DNA of 64,000 nt from Anadara kagoshimensis (GCA_021292105.1 CM037863.1:9984085-10048084), one strand, 5' to 3'. Positions 32,395 to 43,557 are shown, counted from the stretch's first letter. The notes: generated by a model not told the origin, from the sequence alone. Numbers and translations: made by a program.

Positions 32395-32640
32395 AAGATA
32401 TACCAAGGTAAATGGCAAACAACTTTGACCTTTCCGTTTGACCTTTCATTGAAATATTTATCACGGACCAAGTGCACTTGTGTATAGGGAACACAGGTAT
32501 TCACCGCACAGAGTAAACATATGCACTGTATATGTATTAACTTGGATTTTTACAATACCCATTTATTGGGTGGATCCTCCTATATGAAAATTCCTAATGA
32601 AAGGTCAAACGGACAGATCAATGTTGTTTATCTATATCCA
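32395..32640. repeat. Inverted-repeat element with 'ggtcaaacggac' arms
   Basis: The left arm 'tttgacctttccgtttgacc' and right arm 'ggtcaaacggacagatcaat' are inverted. Fragments of the same arms lie at 27,080-27,190 and 27,330, between the cGLR genes. The interior contains 'ttattgggtggatcctccta', also found in inverted form near 27,200. Confidence 0.65.
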
Positions 32641-32852
32641 CAGTTTTAAAATTATTAGCAGCCGCCAAAAATTGTAAACATGTGGCCATTTTAAAGCACT
32701 TTTTCTACAAAATGCTGACATGTGAATAAGCTTACACTTTTGAAAGAATTTCTGACATTAGTGGCTCATGATCGTCGTTACTAACATGTAGTCTAGCAGA
32801 AATGGTATAGAGACATGGTGAGATGTGATTGACCATAATGGTTAGTCTTACG

Positions 32853-33205
32853 AGTTGAGTTGAGTAATGGTGTTTAACATTCCAGTTAAGAGTATTTCAC
32901 TTATATCAAGACGTCGCCAGCTATAGGCGAAGGTGCATAAATTTTGCCTATGCTTTACGCTGATGACATTATACAGCAGGGTTCAGGTACAGCTTCGCCT
33001 ACCGTGACACGGGACCTCGTTTATTTTAAGTTCTCATCCGAAAGAACTGTACTGAATTATCATTTCGTAATACCGAATTCTTGGCGAAAGAACAGTCACT
33101 ACCCCCTTTCAAGTCTTGAGTCGAACCTGGTCTGGGTTCAAACCAACGACCTCTTACCTACAAAACGATCACTCTACCCACTGAGCCACGACTGTGGTTT
33201 GGTAT
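32853..33205 (-). mobile_element. SINE family 1, inverted near-full-length copy
   Basis: Starting from the plus-strand tail complement 'gagttgagtaatggtgttta', the minus strand carries the body motifs and ends in a tRNA-like head ('ccacagtcgtggctcagtgg' and 'gtttgaacccagaccaggtt'). The 109-codon plus-strand ORF here is a by-product of the SINE. Confidence 0.8.
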
Positions 33206-33226
33206 GTCAAAAATATTACGAGTCCA

Positions 33227-33483
33227 GACCCCAGTTTCACAATCATATCTTAACTGAGATTTCTTTAACTTAAACCTTATAGATTTCACACTGTAACAAT
33301 GTTTTTAGTTTTTAAGATAATCAAGAATTTAAGCTGTCATTTTGAAGAGTAATCAACGCTTATTTCAGATATAATGCAATTTTGTAGAAACGTTTTATTT
33401 GTAGCATCATAAAATGTTTCCAAAATTTACCAGATTTAAGTTAAGGAAAATCGTAGTTAAGTAATGATTGTGCAATTAGGGCC
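33227..33483. mobile_element. MITE family H, copy 1 (long TIRs)
   Basis: The ends are inverted: left 'gaccccagtttcacaatcat', right 'aatgattgtgcaattagggc'. Arms of about 50 bp include 'ttaagttaaggaaaatc'. It matches the better-preserved copy at 50,069-50,327 and a half copy near 47,900-48,020. Confidence 0.75.
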
Positions 33484-33522
33484 ATGCGTTTCATCTGAGT
33501 AGTAAAGTTGGTATATGTACCG

Positions 33523-33730
33523 TACAGACCTGTTGAAAGTTTAACACTGAGCTAACGAAATGGGGCCGAACTCGGTTTCTTAGTGGTCGAGATATGGATA
33601 CCAATTGAACGAAAAGCTGTCGAGAGATAGGAAGCATCTACTGAAAAGATGTCACTTACGAAGTGCCGAGATAAGCTTTCAATTCGGCTCTAATTGGTTA
33701 TCTTAGTGTTAAACTTTCGACAGGTCTGTA
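33523..33730. mobile_element. MITE with 'acagacctgt' inverted ends
   Basis: The left end 'tacagacctgttgaaagttt' is inverted at the right as 'aaactttcgacaggtctgta', with the match running inward through 'aacactgag'. It is flanked by TA-like bases. A second copy of the right half lies at 34,621-34,660, where SINE family 2 interrupts it. Confidence 0.75.
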
Positions 33731-33921
33731 TTGTATATACATAATCGTCACGTAGGTGATGTGGTTATTCGAACCATATTGATTATAAATACAAAATGTA
33801 TGTATAAGGTTCAAGGTAGATTGCAATAATGGTCTTTTACTGCTCAGTCAAGATTCTTTAATTATTCTAATGTAGTCAATTTCGAGATGGTAAAGAAAAT
33901 CGAAGTGTCCGAAAACAAAAG

Positions 33922-33930
<9 letters not shown>

Positions 33931-33957
<27 letters not shown>
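33931..33957 (+). repeat. Poly(A) tract
   Basis: A run of about 27 A. A 60-codon ORF spanning it encodes polylysine and is not a gene. Confidence 0.95.
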
Positions 33958-34242
33958 AACAAACGCTGGCCTTAAGCGTACTTATATTTTTTTCTCAGAT
34001 TCGGATCTGTCTGAATTGGATTCGAGCCTAGACTACGGGAAGAGATGTGGCCTTAAAGTGTGCACTTGAGACGATTCGGTCAATGGCCCATCGATCCACT
34101 CCTCGGGCTTAATGCTCCAAACAAAGCCAAACTACAGTGCGGGCATGTCGAAAGTTTCACATTAAGCAAACAGCCACTAGCTATCCATGATTTGGCCACT
34201 CTGCATGCAGATGAGCTTCTACCCATTTCCGTTAGCTCAGTG

Positions 34243-34619
34243 TGAGGCCGCGGTGGCCTTATGGATAAGACGTCAGTCTTCAAATCTCAGGTCTCTCACC
34301 GCTGTGAGTTCGGTTCGAGTCCAGCTCAGACCACATGTGGGAAAGTGAATTTTCCTTGTCGTTAGCCTTTATTGGTTCATCTGATATCAGTGTAATGGAC
34401 TGGTGGAGTGCTAACGGCTTGTCTACGGCGTACTGACTCTGTGAGCTAGCACATTAAAGTCGCCCTGAGAGCGCGCTAGTATAAGGCTGACCATACAACA
34501 TGTAGTGAACTCACTCGCACTTCACATGCATCCATAGAGATTAATAAAATAGGTCTCGTCACCGGAATAGCTGCCTGAACATTGCTGATGCGACGTTAAG
34601 CACCATTCAACCAACCAAA
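34243..34619 (+). mobile_element. SINE family 2 inserted in a MITE, with TSD
   Basis: A tRNA-Arg-like head ('ggtggccttatggataagac', then 'tgagttcggttcgagtccag') leads into the family 2 body and ends 'gcaccattcaaccaacc'. GTTAGCTCA occurs at both borders (34,231 and 34,620). The right flank continues 'atgttcaactttcgacaagt', the inner sequence of the MITE at 33,523, showing that the SINE inserted into such a MITE. Confidence 0.85.
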
Positions 34620-35089
34620 GTTAGCTCAATGTTCAACTTTCGACAAGTCTGCAGTATATCGAGAAAAAAAAAAAAAAAGATTTTGAAACATTTGTGATGA
34701 TCAAAAATATATACATGTTGTATTAAGAAAATTTAAAGTGCAATAATCAGTTTATTTCTCTCGAACGAATTTAGTTCATAACGTTGTCAGATATTAAAAA
34801 ATATTATTGTTGGATATATAAAATAACAAAATGATTGTGAAACCGGGGTGATGTCTAATAAGTGCACCGGTTCAGCAGTGACGTAGCGTGAAAGGAATGA
34901 ATGTGCAAGCCTGATGCCAAATGGCCAAATGGCACCAAACGCGCCGTAGTCGCGTTCTATCTGAGTTGTTGCAGGTGCATGCTCCACCCACCTCCGGAAA
35001 ATTTTGAAATTAATGGAGCAATTTGATGCATTTTTCTGCACTTTAAATTAATATTTACATGGGTAAAAAGGGATTAAAATTCCTTTTTT

Positions 35090-35308
35090 TGTCAAAGGTC
35101 CTTCGGACGAGAAATAAAAACTGATGCCCGTCTCACAGTGGGTCACGGTTGCAACGTTAAAGAACCTTAATTGCACATTGACCTGAGCGCACTACAAAAG
35201 ATAAAAATTTCTGTCACTTCACCTACACCTGGTGATGTATCGATATTTATTTTAAGTGAAATATTCTTCACTTGGACGTAAAATCTCATTCCGATCAATC
35301 AACCTTGC
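35090..35308 (+). mobile_element. SINE fragment, family 1-related body
   Basis: It contains 'ctgatgcccgtctcacagtg', 'ttaaagaaccttaattgcac', 'tttctgtcacttcacctaca' and 'atattcttcacttggacg', the order seen in the (CAAT)-tailed SINE copies at 39,658 and 42,272. The tRNA-like head is missing. The stretch 35,310-36,060 shows no further gene or repeat I can name. Confidence 0.7.
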
Positions 35309-36060
35309 TCTCTGATGTAATTTATGAAGCAATAACTCTCTTGATCAAAGATGTAGACATTTCTACTGAGTCTTTAGATTAACCGTTAGCCCATTCGGAT
35401 TAATGTCTCCTTACAAGAAGTTAAGCAACATCGAGCGTGGTCTACATCTGGATTGACCGAGATTTCCACAGTTTGAAGTTGTTTACCCTTAAGTCTCAGT
35501 GGTTTAACGCTTTCATTCTGAAGTCATATCTTCAGTACTAATTTGAGCTGGATCAGAGTATTTGGTGTCACATGCATCCCAAGAACATGTACACGACTTA
35601 ATATCCGATTGAGACGAACACTTTGGCTTATAACTACTAGACTAGGAGTGAGACGAAATTTTCTGTTTTTCAGTAAAAGATTTGGCCGGGGGAAAAATCA
35701 TTCACGGTTTTATTTTCGCAATATTTTGTATTTTGTTTTCATTTGTACATAACGATAGACTGAATTAATCTTTAATTTTTTTATCAAAAATTTATGTGCA
35801 AGCACAGGATTATTGGCTTATATGCACGCTACGCCACTGACGGTTGTCCCACTATCCTCCTGCATCCTCATATGACTAGGTGTGCGCCAAATAAAGTAGG
35901 GATATCTAACAATAGAAAGTACCTGTCAATTTCCGGTGTGTGGGTGTGGGGTTGTTGATGATTCAGTTTACCATGACGGTAACAAGTAATTGCTTTATTT
36001 ATGTCAAACCACATGATGAGATTTTGTAAACCGTCTTGAGCACCTCAGAAGTCATTCGCC

Positions 36061-39000
36061 ATGACATCGCCAGAATCTTCAAAACGTAAAGCGTAAGTCA
36101 AGACTACGTGACACAACTGATCACATCCAGTGATCAGCTGTTACAGTTACAGTCACTGTCAGTGTGTAAAACCTTTCAACAAATCTCTTTGACATTAGGA
36201 ATACAGCTTTGAGGGGGCCGATAGCTCATGGCTTCCAAAACTAAGTCTGGGCACTTAAATTTAACATAATTTAGCCATTCATAACTAGATCTATTACAAC
36301 TTTATTTCTGAACTCAAGTGAGCTTGGCCTCAAGTTCACAGTGCTCAGTAACAGAGTAAAGTTTTATTCCTGCGACAGTTATTATCCTTTAAACATACCA
36401 AGTGGATTAACCTATGTCAAAATGACACCACTCGTCAAGACGTGATCAGCTTTGAAGTAAAATTACAATTATATTTTATTGTATGTTTTCTCTTCAGGCA
36501 AATTATCAACATCTCTGTGTATTAGGCCAATATGGTAGGTCAGTTGGTAGAGTGCTCACTTTGAATGTGGAAGATCTGGGTTCAAACCCCCACTGAGGTC
36601 TGACCAAAACCTGAAATTAGGTTGTGACTTTTCATTCTCAAAGTACTTAACATTCAGAATGAAGGACTGTGGCATTATATAAATAGTACATTTCTGACAG
36701 GGTGACATTATATAAATAGTACATTTCTAACAGGGTGACAGTACATATTGTCACCTTGAGGAAGCATTGTTTGCCGAGTTGATAGCCGAGGCTGACAATG
36801 CTTTTAGAGATGTGACAATATGTACTGTCACCCTATCAGAAATGCAATAATTATTTTATTATACCGATTGTTGATGTTAATTATACTGTGCAACCAAAGT
36901 ATACTGGATTGAAAATCATAACAGTCAGCTGTCATCCATAAGCAACTTGTGAGACGCTTGTAGGATTTATCTATCATATTTCACATTACTTTAGAAAAGC
37001 GTTTTACTGATTTAGAAGACGAATGCAATCGAACCGCATACGCAGTTTTTCTGCGCATGTGACATTTTTTGTAATGTCAACTGCTCACGTAATGTCACCC
37101 TGTGACGTCAGATTTTCTGAAAACCGAGGGTGACATTAAATTTACCCAAACGCATATTAACCAATCAGATTTCGAGAAACTTACAAAAGGTATAATAATA
37201 CATGTTGTCACCTTGAGGAAGCATTGTTTGCCGAGGTGATAGCCCAGGCTGACAATGCTTTTAGAGAGGTGACAATATGTACTGTCACCCTGCAAGAAAT
37301 GGAATATTTATTTTATTACACTGACTGTTTGTTTTATTTTACCTATATATGATGTGCATCCTTCATCTTAAGTAATGTCTTTACCAATTTTCATCAAATT
37401 TATTGGCAGGGAATGTCTCAAATCCGCAGTCATTTGGGCTATAACATATAATGGTCTGTTTAGTTGATGCAGAGTCTTAAGACTCTAAGAAATTGACAAG
37501 ATACTCAGGGATTTATCAGGGTCTTTTGGGAAAAGGCCCTAAACTAAAAATTGGGAAAAACTATAAACTTTTTGCTCATTTTGGGAAACCTCAACATCAT
37601 TTTTGATTCCATTAATGATTAAATCTAATGCTTTTAGTTTATTGAGTTTAGGAATGAAAACAGCTGATTAGGGGGCTTTCACAAAATTTACTTTCGTTTT
37701 CGTTTAAAAACACCACAGTTTTCTAATTGGGAATTTTCTCAGCTGATTTTGGGAAAATCGAATTTTTTTCCATTGGGAATGGGGCCTTATTTCGGCCCTA
37801 AATAGGCCCTTGATGAATCTCTGATACTCATTGTCAACCCTCCGCAAACAGCATTTGTTGTTGTTGCAGACGAATGTAAACAATATCAATAACAATAAAA
37901 GATGCTTGTGTGGACACTGGACACAAAGGAAAGCAGGTTTCGTTCAAACCCTTGACGTGATCCAGTTAAACTTTACGAAAGCTAGGCTGAACAAAAGTAC
38001 TGTCACATAGTCATGCGTAGTGCTATATGACATTATAAATTTTATGTGGCAGTACAAATTGTTACATAGCTCTCATCCAATGAAACTGCTAGATTTTTAC
38101 ATAAGGTGTAATAATAAAGCGATGTTCCATGGCAAGGGAAGCATGGCACATTCAAAAGTCCTCCCAGCACATTGCTCTGAGCTCACTTCAAAGTTCAAAA
38201 TTTCTTTCACTTCACCTTAAGTGTGTGATGTCTCAATATAAGTGGATTAATCTTGACTGTGATGTGAATCAATCAATATATCTGTGTCGTTAAGTAAAAT
38301 CTCAAGTATTTACAATATTTAAAATGTACATAATGTCACATTATTTTGCTTCACTAACACAAAAAAATCCATGATCCACAATATATCATAGTGAAATGAA
38401 ATTTCAGAATTTTTGAGTCTGAATCTTGATCAGTGTGTATCTGGGAGAGGAAAAAATACAGTTTTCTGGGAATTCCAGATAGGAAATCTGTCCCCCAAAT
38501 TTCCATGATGGACTGCATTTTATACTTAATATGGCCAACACACTGGCCAACAAACTGACAGAGACTCTATTTAGGCCTTGACTCTCAGGGGTCAAATTCC
38601 TTGTATTATCAAAATCACAAGAATCAACCCATACAAATTCTGCAAACATGCTTTAATTTAAAAGTGAAATAAAATTCCAGATAGTCAGAAACATAATCTT
38701 AAGTGTCTAATTATGACGAGAGCCCTGTATGATAATCTTGGAGTGGACTTATTACGTTAGCATCCCAGTCACAGTGCTTCAAAATTAGGTTTTGTAATGG
38801 AAGGTCTAGGACCTTATTTTTGGCAGGTTCCACATAAAGTTTTCAAAGTACAATATCATCATATGCAATTATGTTATCAAAAAAAAAAAGCATTAAGGGG
38901 ATGTGATCCATAAATTTATACCTTAATTGGACCACTACTAAAGCCCCCTGTGATTACCTTAGGCCTGTTGCATGTATTGTATTACATGATCCTGGTAAGT

Positions 39001-40440
39001 TGGTCACATTTATTTATTTATTTATTTATTTATATATTTATTTATTTATTTACTAAGTATTTATTTATTTGCAATATGTATTTATTTTGAAATTATTTAT
39101 TTACAAAATTTATTTATGTACAAAATTTATTTATTTACAAAAAATATTTATTTATTTGCAAAAATTATTTATTTATTCATTTATTATATTATTATTAGTT
39201 AATTAAATTATTTAATTATTTCAATTAAATTATTTATATGTTTATCATATATTTATTAAATTTATTTAATTTATTGAATTTATTTATTTAGAAATTTAAA
39301 AGTAATTATCCTGGGTGATTATGCAGTTGGAAAGACAGCTTTTATTTGTCGATACATTGAAGGAAAATTTAAAACACAAGAACCGGTAAGAAAAATTTTA
39401 CTTTAAATTAACAAACGTACCAATCTATGTACAAATCACAATCCTAAGGCAAAGTAGAAAGTTTGAAAATTCTATAACTTGATATAGTTTTGAAATATTT
39501 TTTAGTTTATTAAATTGTTTACTTTATACCATGTATACAGATACAATATAATACTATGTTCCTTGGCTTTTATCAGTGTTCGTTTGTTGTACTTTTCCAT
39601 TGTTCAACCTAGAAGGGAGCATAGTGTCCCTTGCCCAAGTAGTTATACTTTGCAGAAACCACCACACTAGCTCTGTGGTAGAGTGCTTGCTTTGTTTGTT
39701 GGAGGTCATGGTTTCTTATCCTGGCTGGGTCTGACCAAGACTTGAAGAAAGGTATTGACTTTTCTTTTGCGAAGCACTCTGCATTCAGAAAATGAAAGTC
39801 ACAGGGTCCTTAGAAAGAGACTTTAAAAACTGAAGTCCCGTGTCACAGCAGGTGTTGCACATTAAAGAACCCTCTCTGCACATTGCCCTGAGCGCACTAT
39901 AAAGGTCAAAGTTTCTGTCATTTCACCTATAGCTGATGATGTGTCGATATAAGTTATATATTCTTGACTGAGAGTTAAACCCCATTCATTCAATCAATCA
40001 GTTAATTAATACTTTTAAGAGTAGAGTTTTGATATTTTAGTTCTGTTATCACAATCTTTACCATGGTTGTTTTATTTACTTTACAGACAATAGGAGCAGC
40101 ATTTTTTCTGAAACAATGGGGACCATATAATGTAGCTGTTTGGGTATGTCTAATAAAATATATCTAGTATTTCTGAAATTGCATTTGTTGCATTTGAATT
40201 ACAAGTAATAGAAATAAAATGAAATGAAATTTACTAGGCAGACCTTAGATATCATGTCATTGCAGGCATCCCATCCTGCACACTGCCCCAAATGCTCTGC
40301 AAAGGTGAAAACTTAAATCTGCCACTTCAATCTTGACTAGGACAAAATACCCATTCAATCAATCAGAGATTCAATCAATCAACTAGTGTTTTAATCAATC
40401 AATCAATCAACCAACTAAACAATCAATCAATTAATCAGTG

Positions 40441-40494
<54 letters not shown>

Positions 40495-43076
40495 CCAATC
40501 AGTTACTATTGTATAATTCGTTGTTTTTCTCTGTTGTAGGATACAGCTGGTGGTGAGCGGTATACTGGACTCTCGTCATTTTACTGCCGTAATGCTGGTG
40601 CTGCCATACTGGCATATGACATGTCTAACAGCAGTACATATGAATCTTTATGGTAAGTCTGTATAGGCTTTAAGAGAGCTAACTGTAAGATTTTTTTATT
40701 TGCAAAGTACACATTTTTGCTTATTTTATTGACCAAAACTTTTACCACACATAATGTTAATGTATATGTTCCCTATCTTATAGTCAGTTTTATTATATGA
40801 CCAATGATTTTGCCCTTTTCTGATTGGTTGAGAAGGCGTTTGGCGAGCCTGATAAATCGGTATATTCACCGCGCAATAACGCACACGGCGTTTTTATGAC
40901 GTAACAATTGGCAATGTTCACCGCGCAAAAACGCACGCCATGTTGTGTGACATAACAATGGGAAATGTTCACCGCGCAAAAACGCACATGACGTTATATG
41001 ATGTAACATTGAAAAAAGAAAAGGACATTTTTATGTTTTGTACTATAAAACATAATAATAACAATTGGTCATATAATAAAACAATCATTGACTTTCAATT
41101 CGGTAGACATAAGGATTTATCAACCTCAAAAACATAATATTCACCTCTGCCTACGGCCTCGGTAAAGATAATGTGTTTCAGGTTGATAAACCCTTATGTC
41201 TACCTCATCAAAAGTCAATAATTGTATATTATAATCCACAATATATTACACCCTGCAAAAAATATGGAAATTGCAAAACCGCAAAACCAGTAAAATTGAA
41301 TACATTAACAATATTTTATTCCTCATGTATATGTTGACTAGTCAACATTTTTATATTAATATTTTTTATGGAGAGTGTGCACTTTTTTATATGCCTTTTT
41401 TGGAAATTGGACATTTTATGGTAAGTCATTGTGTGTCCATGGATATGTTATACTCTGTCCTTATTTTTGTCTTCTGTCTTTTAAGTTTATCTGATCAATT
41501 TCTTCAACACCTTTAAATGTTTTTAGTAAGCTTGGTATGTATATGATAGCCAGGATATGACAATAAGTGTGTCAGAAAAGGATTGAAATTTTAATCATAT
41601 TTTTCTTGTCAAGTTTATTATCACACTATTGAACAGAACATATTTTGAAATAAAGCCTTAGTTTTTTATTCTTTTTCACATGATACTACTGTATTTCCAT
41701 AAATTGAGTGCACATGGTTTTTATTATTTATTTCTTTTAATTGAAAATGTTTTCATTAAACTATCAATAAAATGCATTTAAAATGCACTGACCTAACCAA
41801 ATTATATTTTGAAATGAAGACATCATGGTTCAATTCTTCTGTACATAGAAAAATTTTGCTTATCGTAGGTAGGTGTGGTTTAAGAACAATTATGTGATGA
41901 AAAATATATTTACATAGAGTAGTCTCCCTTTTGCTGTATAAAAATCATATTCTGGCATTCTTTCATCAAAATTATTGTGAGAAAATGAATCATACAGTAC
42001 TACAGTAAAACCTCGTTATAATGCCCCTCAATAACTTTGCCACCTCTCTTATTTCCACACTATTTTGAAGTCCCAAAATCAATTTTTGTTTATGATTTTC
42101 TTTATGGGCCTCCCTCGATTTATTGCCAAACCTCTTTATAACGCCGAAATTTGACTGAACAAATTGTGGCAATGAATCGAGGTTTTACTGTATTTGTGCA
42201 TGATACTTGATTTTTTTTAAGAAAAAAGGATATTAAACTATTGTCATAAAGACCACTTTAGTAAGCCACATACATACCTCTGTGATAGCTCAGTGGTAGA
42301 GTGCTCAATGCTCATGTGAGATGTTGTGTGTTAGAACCTGGACTGGGTTTGACCAAGACTTGTAAATAGGTAGTGACTGTTCTTTCATGAAGCACTTGAC
42401 ATTTAGAAATGAAAGTCACTGGGACCTTTGGAAGACAGACCTTTATCATAACAGGCATGGCATGTAAATGAATCTTCCCTGTACATTACATTACCCTAAG
42501 TGCACTGCAAAGGTAAAAATTTCTGCCACTCCACCTATAGCTGGTGACATTTCAATATAAGTGTAAAAGTCTTGACTGAGATGTGAAACCCCTTTCAGTC
42601 AATCAATCAATCCATTTAGTCACCTACAGACCCTTTACCCACTTTACCCCAACTTCCTTATGTGACTAAGGGTTTGTTTATGTTTGAGATTGTAGTGAGT
42701 TTTATATGATTTTATCTATATTTGCAGGGCCAGATTTCTTCCTTTATTAGAAACTGCAAATGAGGACTGTTTAAAAGTTGTAGTAGGAATGAAAATGGAT
42801 TTAATGACGCCTGAATCAAGGGACATAACTCTGGAAGAAGGAAAGAAATTAGCACGTGAACTTAATGAAAACATTGATATAAGTAAATTACCATCAGATC
42901 CTTATTTTGAGACTTCAAGTTTAAATGGCCAACATGTAAACGAAGTGTTTGAATTTATATTCCAGCATTGTCTCCCTTTAACGGAGGCACAACGGAAAGC
43001 TGCCTATAACAGAAATTCCGGAACTGTAGAATTAACGCAAAAAGAAACTACAAAAAAGGGTTGCTGCAGTAAATGA
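36061..43076 (+). CDS. RAB20: Rab20-like small GTPase, five exons
   Basis: Exons are 36,061-36,092, 39,292-39,385, 40,087-40,143, 40,540-40,652 and 42,728-43,076. All junctions are GT-AG and the phases agree (2, 0, 0, 2). The sum is 645 nt, giving 214 residues plus stop. Rab20 is an endosome/phagosome-associated Rab implicated in phagosome maturation. Motifs are P-loop GDYAVGKT (19-26), switch I T43 in 'PTIGAAFFLKQWGPYNVAVW' (close to Rab20), 'WDTAGGERYTG' (61-71), 'GMKMD' (119-123) in place of the usual NKxD, 'ETSSL' (160-164), and a C-terminal 'KKGCCSK' for double geranylgeranylation. Departures are G66 where most Rabs have Q, and M120 where Asn is usual. The start ATG has the context 'attcgccatga', and its exon ends in a perfect donor (gtaagt). 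Introns are filled with SINEs and hairpins. Human Rab20 is slightly longer (about 234). Exon 1 rests on phase and splice fit alone, so it is the least certain part. Confidence 0.88.
36525..36665 (+). mobile_element. tRNA-derived SINE fragment in Rab intron 1
   Basis: A tRNA-like head 'ggtcagttggtagagtgctc' and 'gggttcaaacccccactgag' is followed by the beginning of the family body ('ctgaccaaaacctgaaatta'). The 3' body is missing. Confidence 0.7.
36722..36844. repeat. Stem-loop repeat, copy 1, in Rab intron 1
   Basis: The left arm 'cagggtgacagtacatattg', then 'tcacctt', pairs with the right arm 'gtgacaatatgtactgtcac', then 'cct'. An inner stem 'aagcattgt'/'acaatgctt' extends the foldback. A partial direct duplication of 'gtgacattatataaatagta' precedes it (36,670-36,735). 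A second copy is at 37,199. Confidence 0.85.
37199..37300. repeat. Stem-loop repeat, copy 2, in Rab intron 1
   Basis: This is nearly identical to copy 1 across 'tcaccttgaggaagcattgt' and 'gacaatgcttttagag', ending 'gtgacaatatgtactgtcac'. Its left arm is shorter ('catgttgtcacctt'). Confidence 0.8.
37506..37670 (+). repeat. Dispersed repeat G, copy 2
   Basis: Inverted relative to bases 1-181, with 'cagggatttatcagggtctt' and 'tttttgctcattttggg' in common. It lies in intron 1 of the Rab gene. A related 'gggaaaatcg...ggccttatttcggccc' segment follows to about 37,825. Confidence 0.7.
38065..38275 (+). mobile_element. SINE 3' fragment in Rab intron 1
   Basis: Decayed SINE body with 'ttctttcacttcaccttaag', 'gtgatgtctcaatataagtg' and a tail 'gtgaatcaatcaata'. 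The head is lost. The rest of intron 1, 38,280-39,000, shows no feature I can name. Confidence 0.5.
39003..39290. repeat. (TTTA)n-rich low-complexity tract ending in a splice acceptor
   Basis: Imperfect ATTT/TTTA tetranucleotides run from 39,003 to 39,290, directly to the acceptor 'tttatttatttag' of Rab exon 2. No AG dinucleotide occurs between about 39,200 and the acceptor. Confidence 0.9.
39658..40010 (+). mobile_element. SINE with (CAAT)-type tail, Rab intron 2
   Basis: The tRNA-like head is 'ctagctctgtggtagagtgc'. The body has 'gactttaaaaactgaagtcc', 'ttaaagaaccctctctgcac' and 'cttgactgagagttaaaccc', ending 'cattcattcaatcaatcagt'. It is a relative of family 1 with a different tail. Confidence 0.8.
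40215..40505 (+). mobile_element. SINE remnant and (CAAT)n microsatellite, Rab intron 3
   Basis: A decayed SINE body ('gaaatgaaatttactaggca', 'acttcaatcttgactaggac') runs into a long (AATC)n array at about 40,340-40,500. The array is probably an expanded SINE tail. It ends shortly before Rab exon 4. Confidence 0.75.
40788..41082. repeat. Inverted-repeat element with three internal 62-bp units
   Basis: Left 'gttttattatatgaccaatg' and right 'attggtcatataataaaac' are inverted ends. Inside are three tandem units with 'ttcaccgcgcaaaaacgcac' (first at about 40,866, then 40,918 and 40,967). It lies in Rab intron 4. The small minus-strand ORF here is a by-product of the repeats. Confidence 0.7.
41071..41232. 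repeat. Hairpin repeat with about 75-bp arms in Rab intron 4
   Basis: The left arm contains 'cggtagacataaggatttat' and 'caacctcaaaaaca'. The right arm contains 'tgtttcaggttgataaaccc' and 'ttatgtctacctc', then 'aaagtcaataattgt'. The loop is around 'ctgcctacggcctcgg'. Confidence 0.8.
41687..41860 (+). repeat. Partial copy of the 49-kb MITE
   Basis: It starts 'tactgtatttccataaattg' and continues 'gcacatggtttttattattt' and 'aacattttca' variants, matching the left part of the element at 49,253. The right end is missing or replaced. Confidence 0.7.
42001..42192. mobile_element. Tigger/pogo-like MITE in Rab intron 4
   Basis: TACAGTAAAACCTCG at the left is exactly inverted as CGAGGTTTTACTGTA at the right, including flanking TA. 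The interior repeats 'cctctttataacgcc'-like motifs. CAGT(A)-type ends with TA target sites suggest pogo/Tigger relatives. It is 192 bp with no ORF. Confidence 0.8.
42272..42612 (+). mobile_element. SINE with (CAAT)-type tail, Rab intron 4
   Basis: The head 'gatagctcagtggtagagtg' and 'gtgtgttagaacctggactg' is a decayed tRNA-like region. The body ends 'ctgagatgtgaaacccc', and the tail is 'cagtcaatcaatcaatcc'. Confidence 0.8.
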
Positions 43077-43221
43077 TACAACATAAAAGCTACTAGTTAA
43101 AATTGTTTTTTATCATAAACTGTAAAGTGGACCAATCTTGTTTCAAGGGGTTTTAGGCTGTGACGAATTGATAAAGTTAAACAGACTGTTTTGTGTAAAA
43201 AAAAATTTGGAGATAATAATA

Positions 43222-43456
43222 GTCAATCCTGTATTAGGGCCACCTAAGGTAACCAGTAAAAGTGATCTTTATTGGCAGGTGACCCTTATACACAGGTTGA
43301 AATAGCAACTGGGATCAAATTCTACTGGCCTTAATGGACAAATGGCCTTGTATACAGGTTAAAATAGTATGAATACAGAGCAATCTGGATAAAAAATTTT
43401 CTGGCCTTTAAAAGCAGGTGGCCTTTATATAGAAGTGACCTTAAAGGCAGGTTTTG
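43222..43456. repeat. Interspersed repeat C, copy downstream of Rab
   Basis: It has 'caatcctgtattagggccac', 'ttattggcaggtgaccctta' and the end 'gtgaccttaaaggcaggttt'. It lies about 150 bp after the Rab stop codon, possibly in its 3' UTR. Confidence 0.7.
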
Positions 43457-43557
43457 CTATACATTAAATGTCATAACCAAAATGTTGTAATGATACCTAC
43501 TTCTAAATATTTACTGAGATATCTATGAGGAGATATAAAATGCAAAGATGTTTGCAA

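Noticed and set aside
32944..33273. 109-codon plus-strand ORF
   Set aside because: It lies on the antisense strand of an inverted SINE family 1 copy.
33887..34069. 60-codon ORF with a polylysine run
   Set aside because: It is created by a poly(A) tract.
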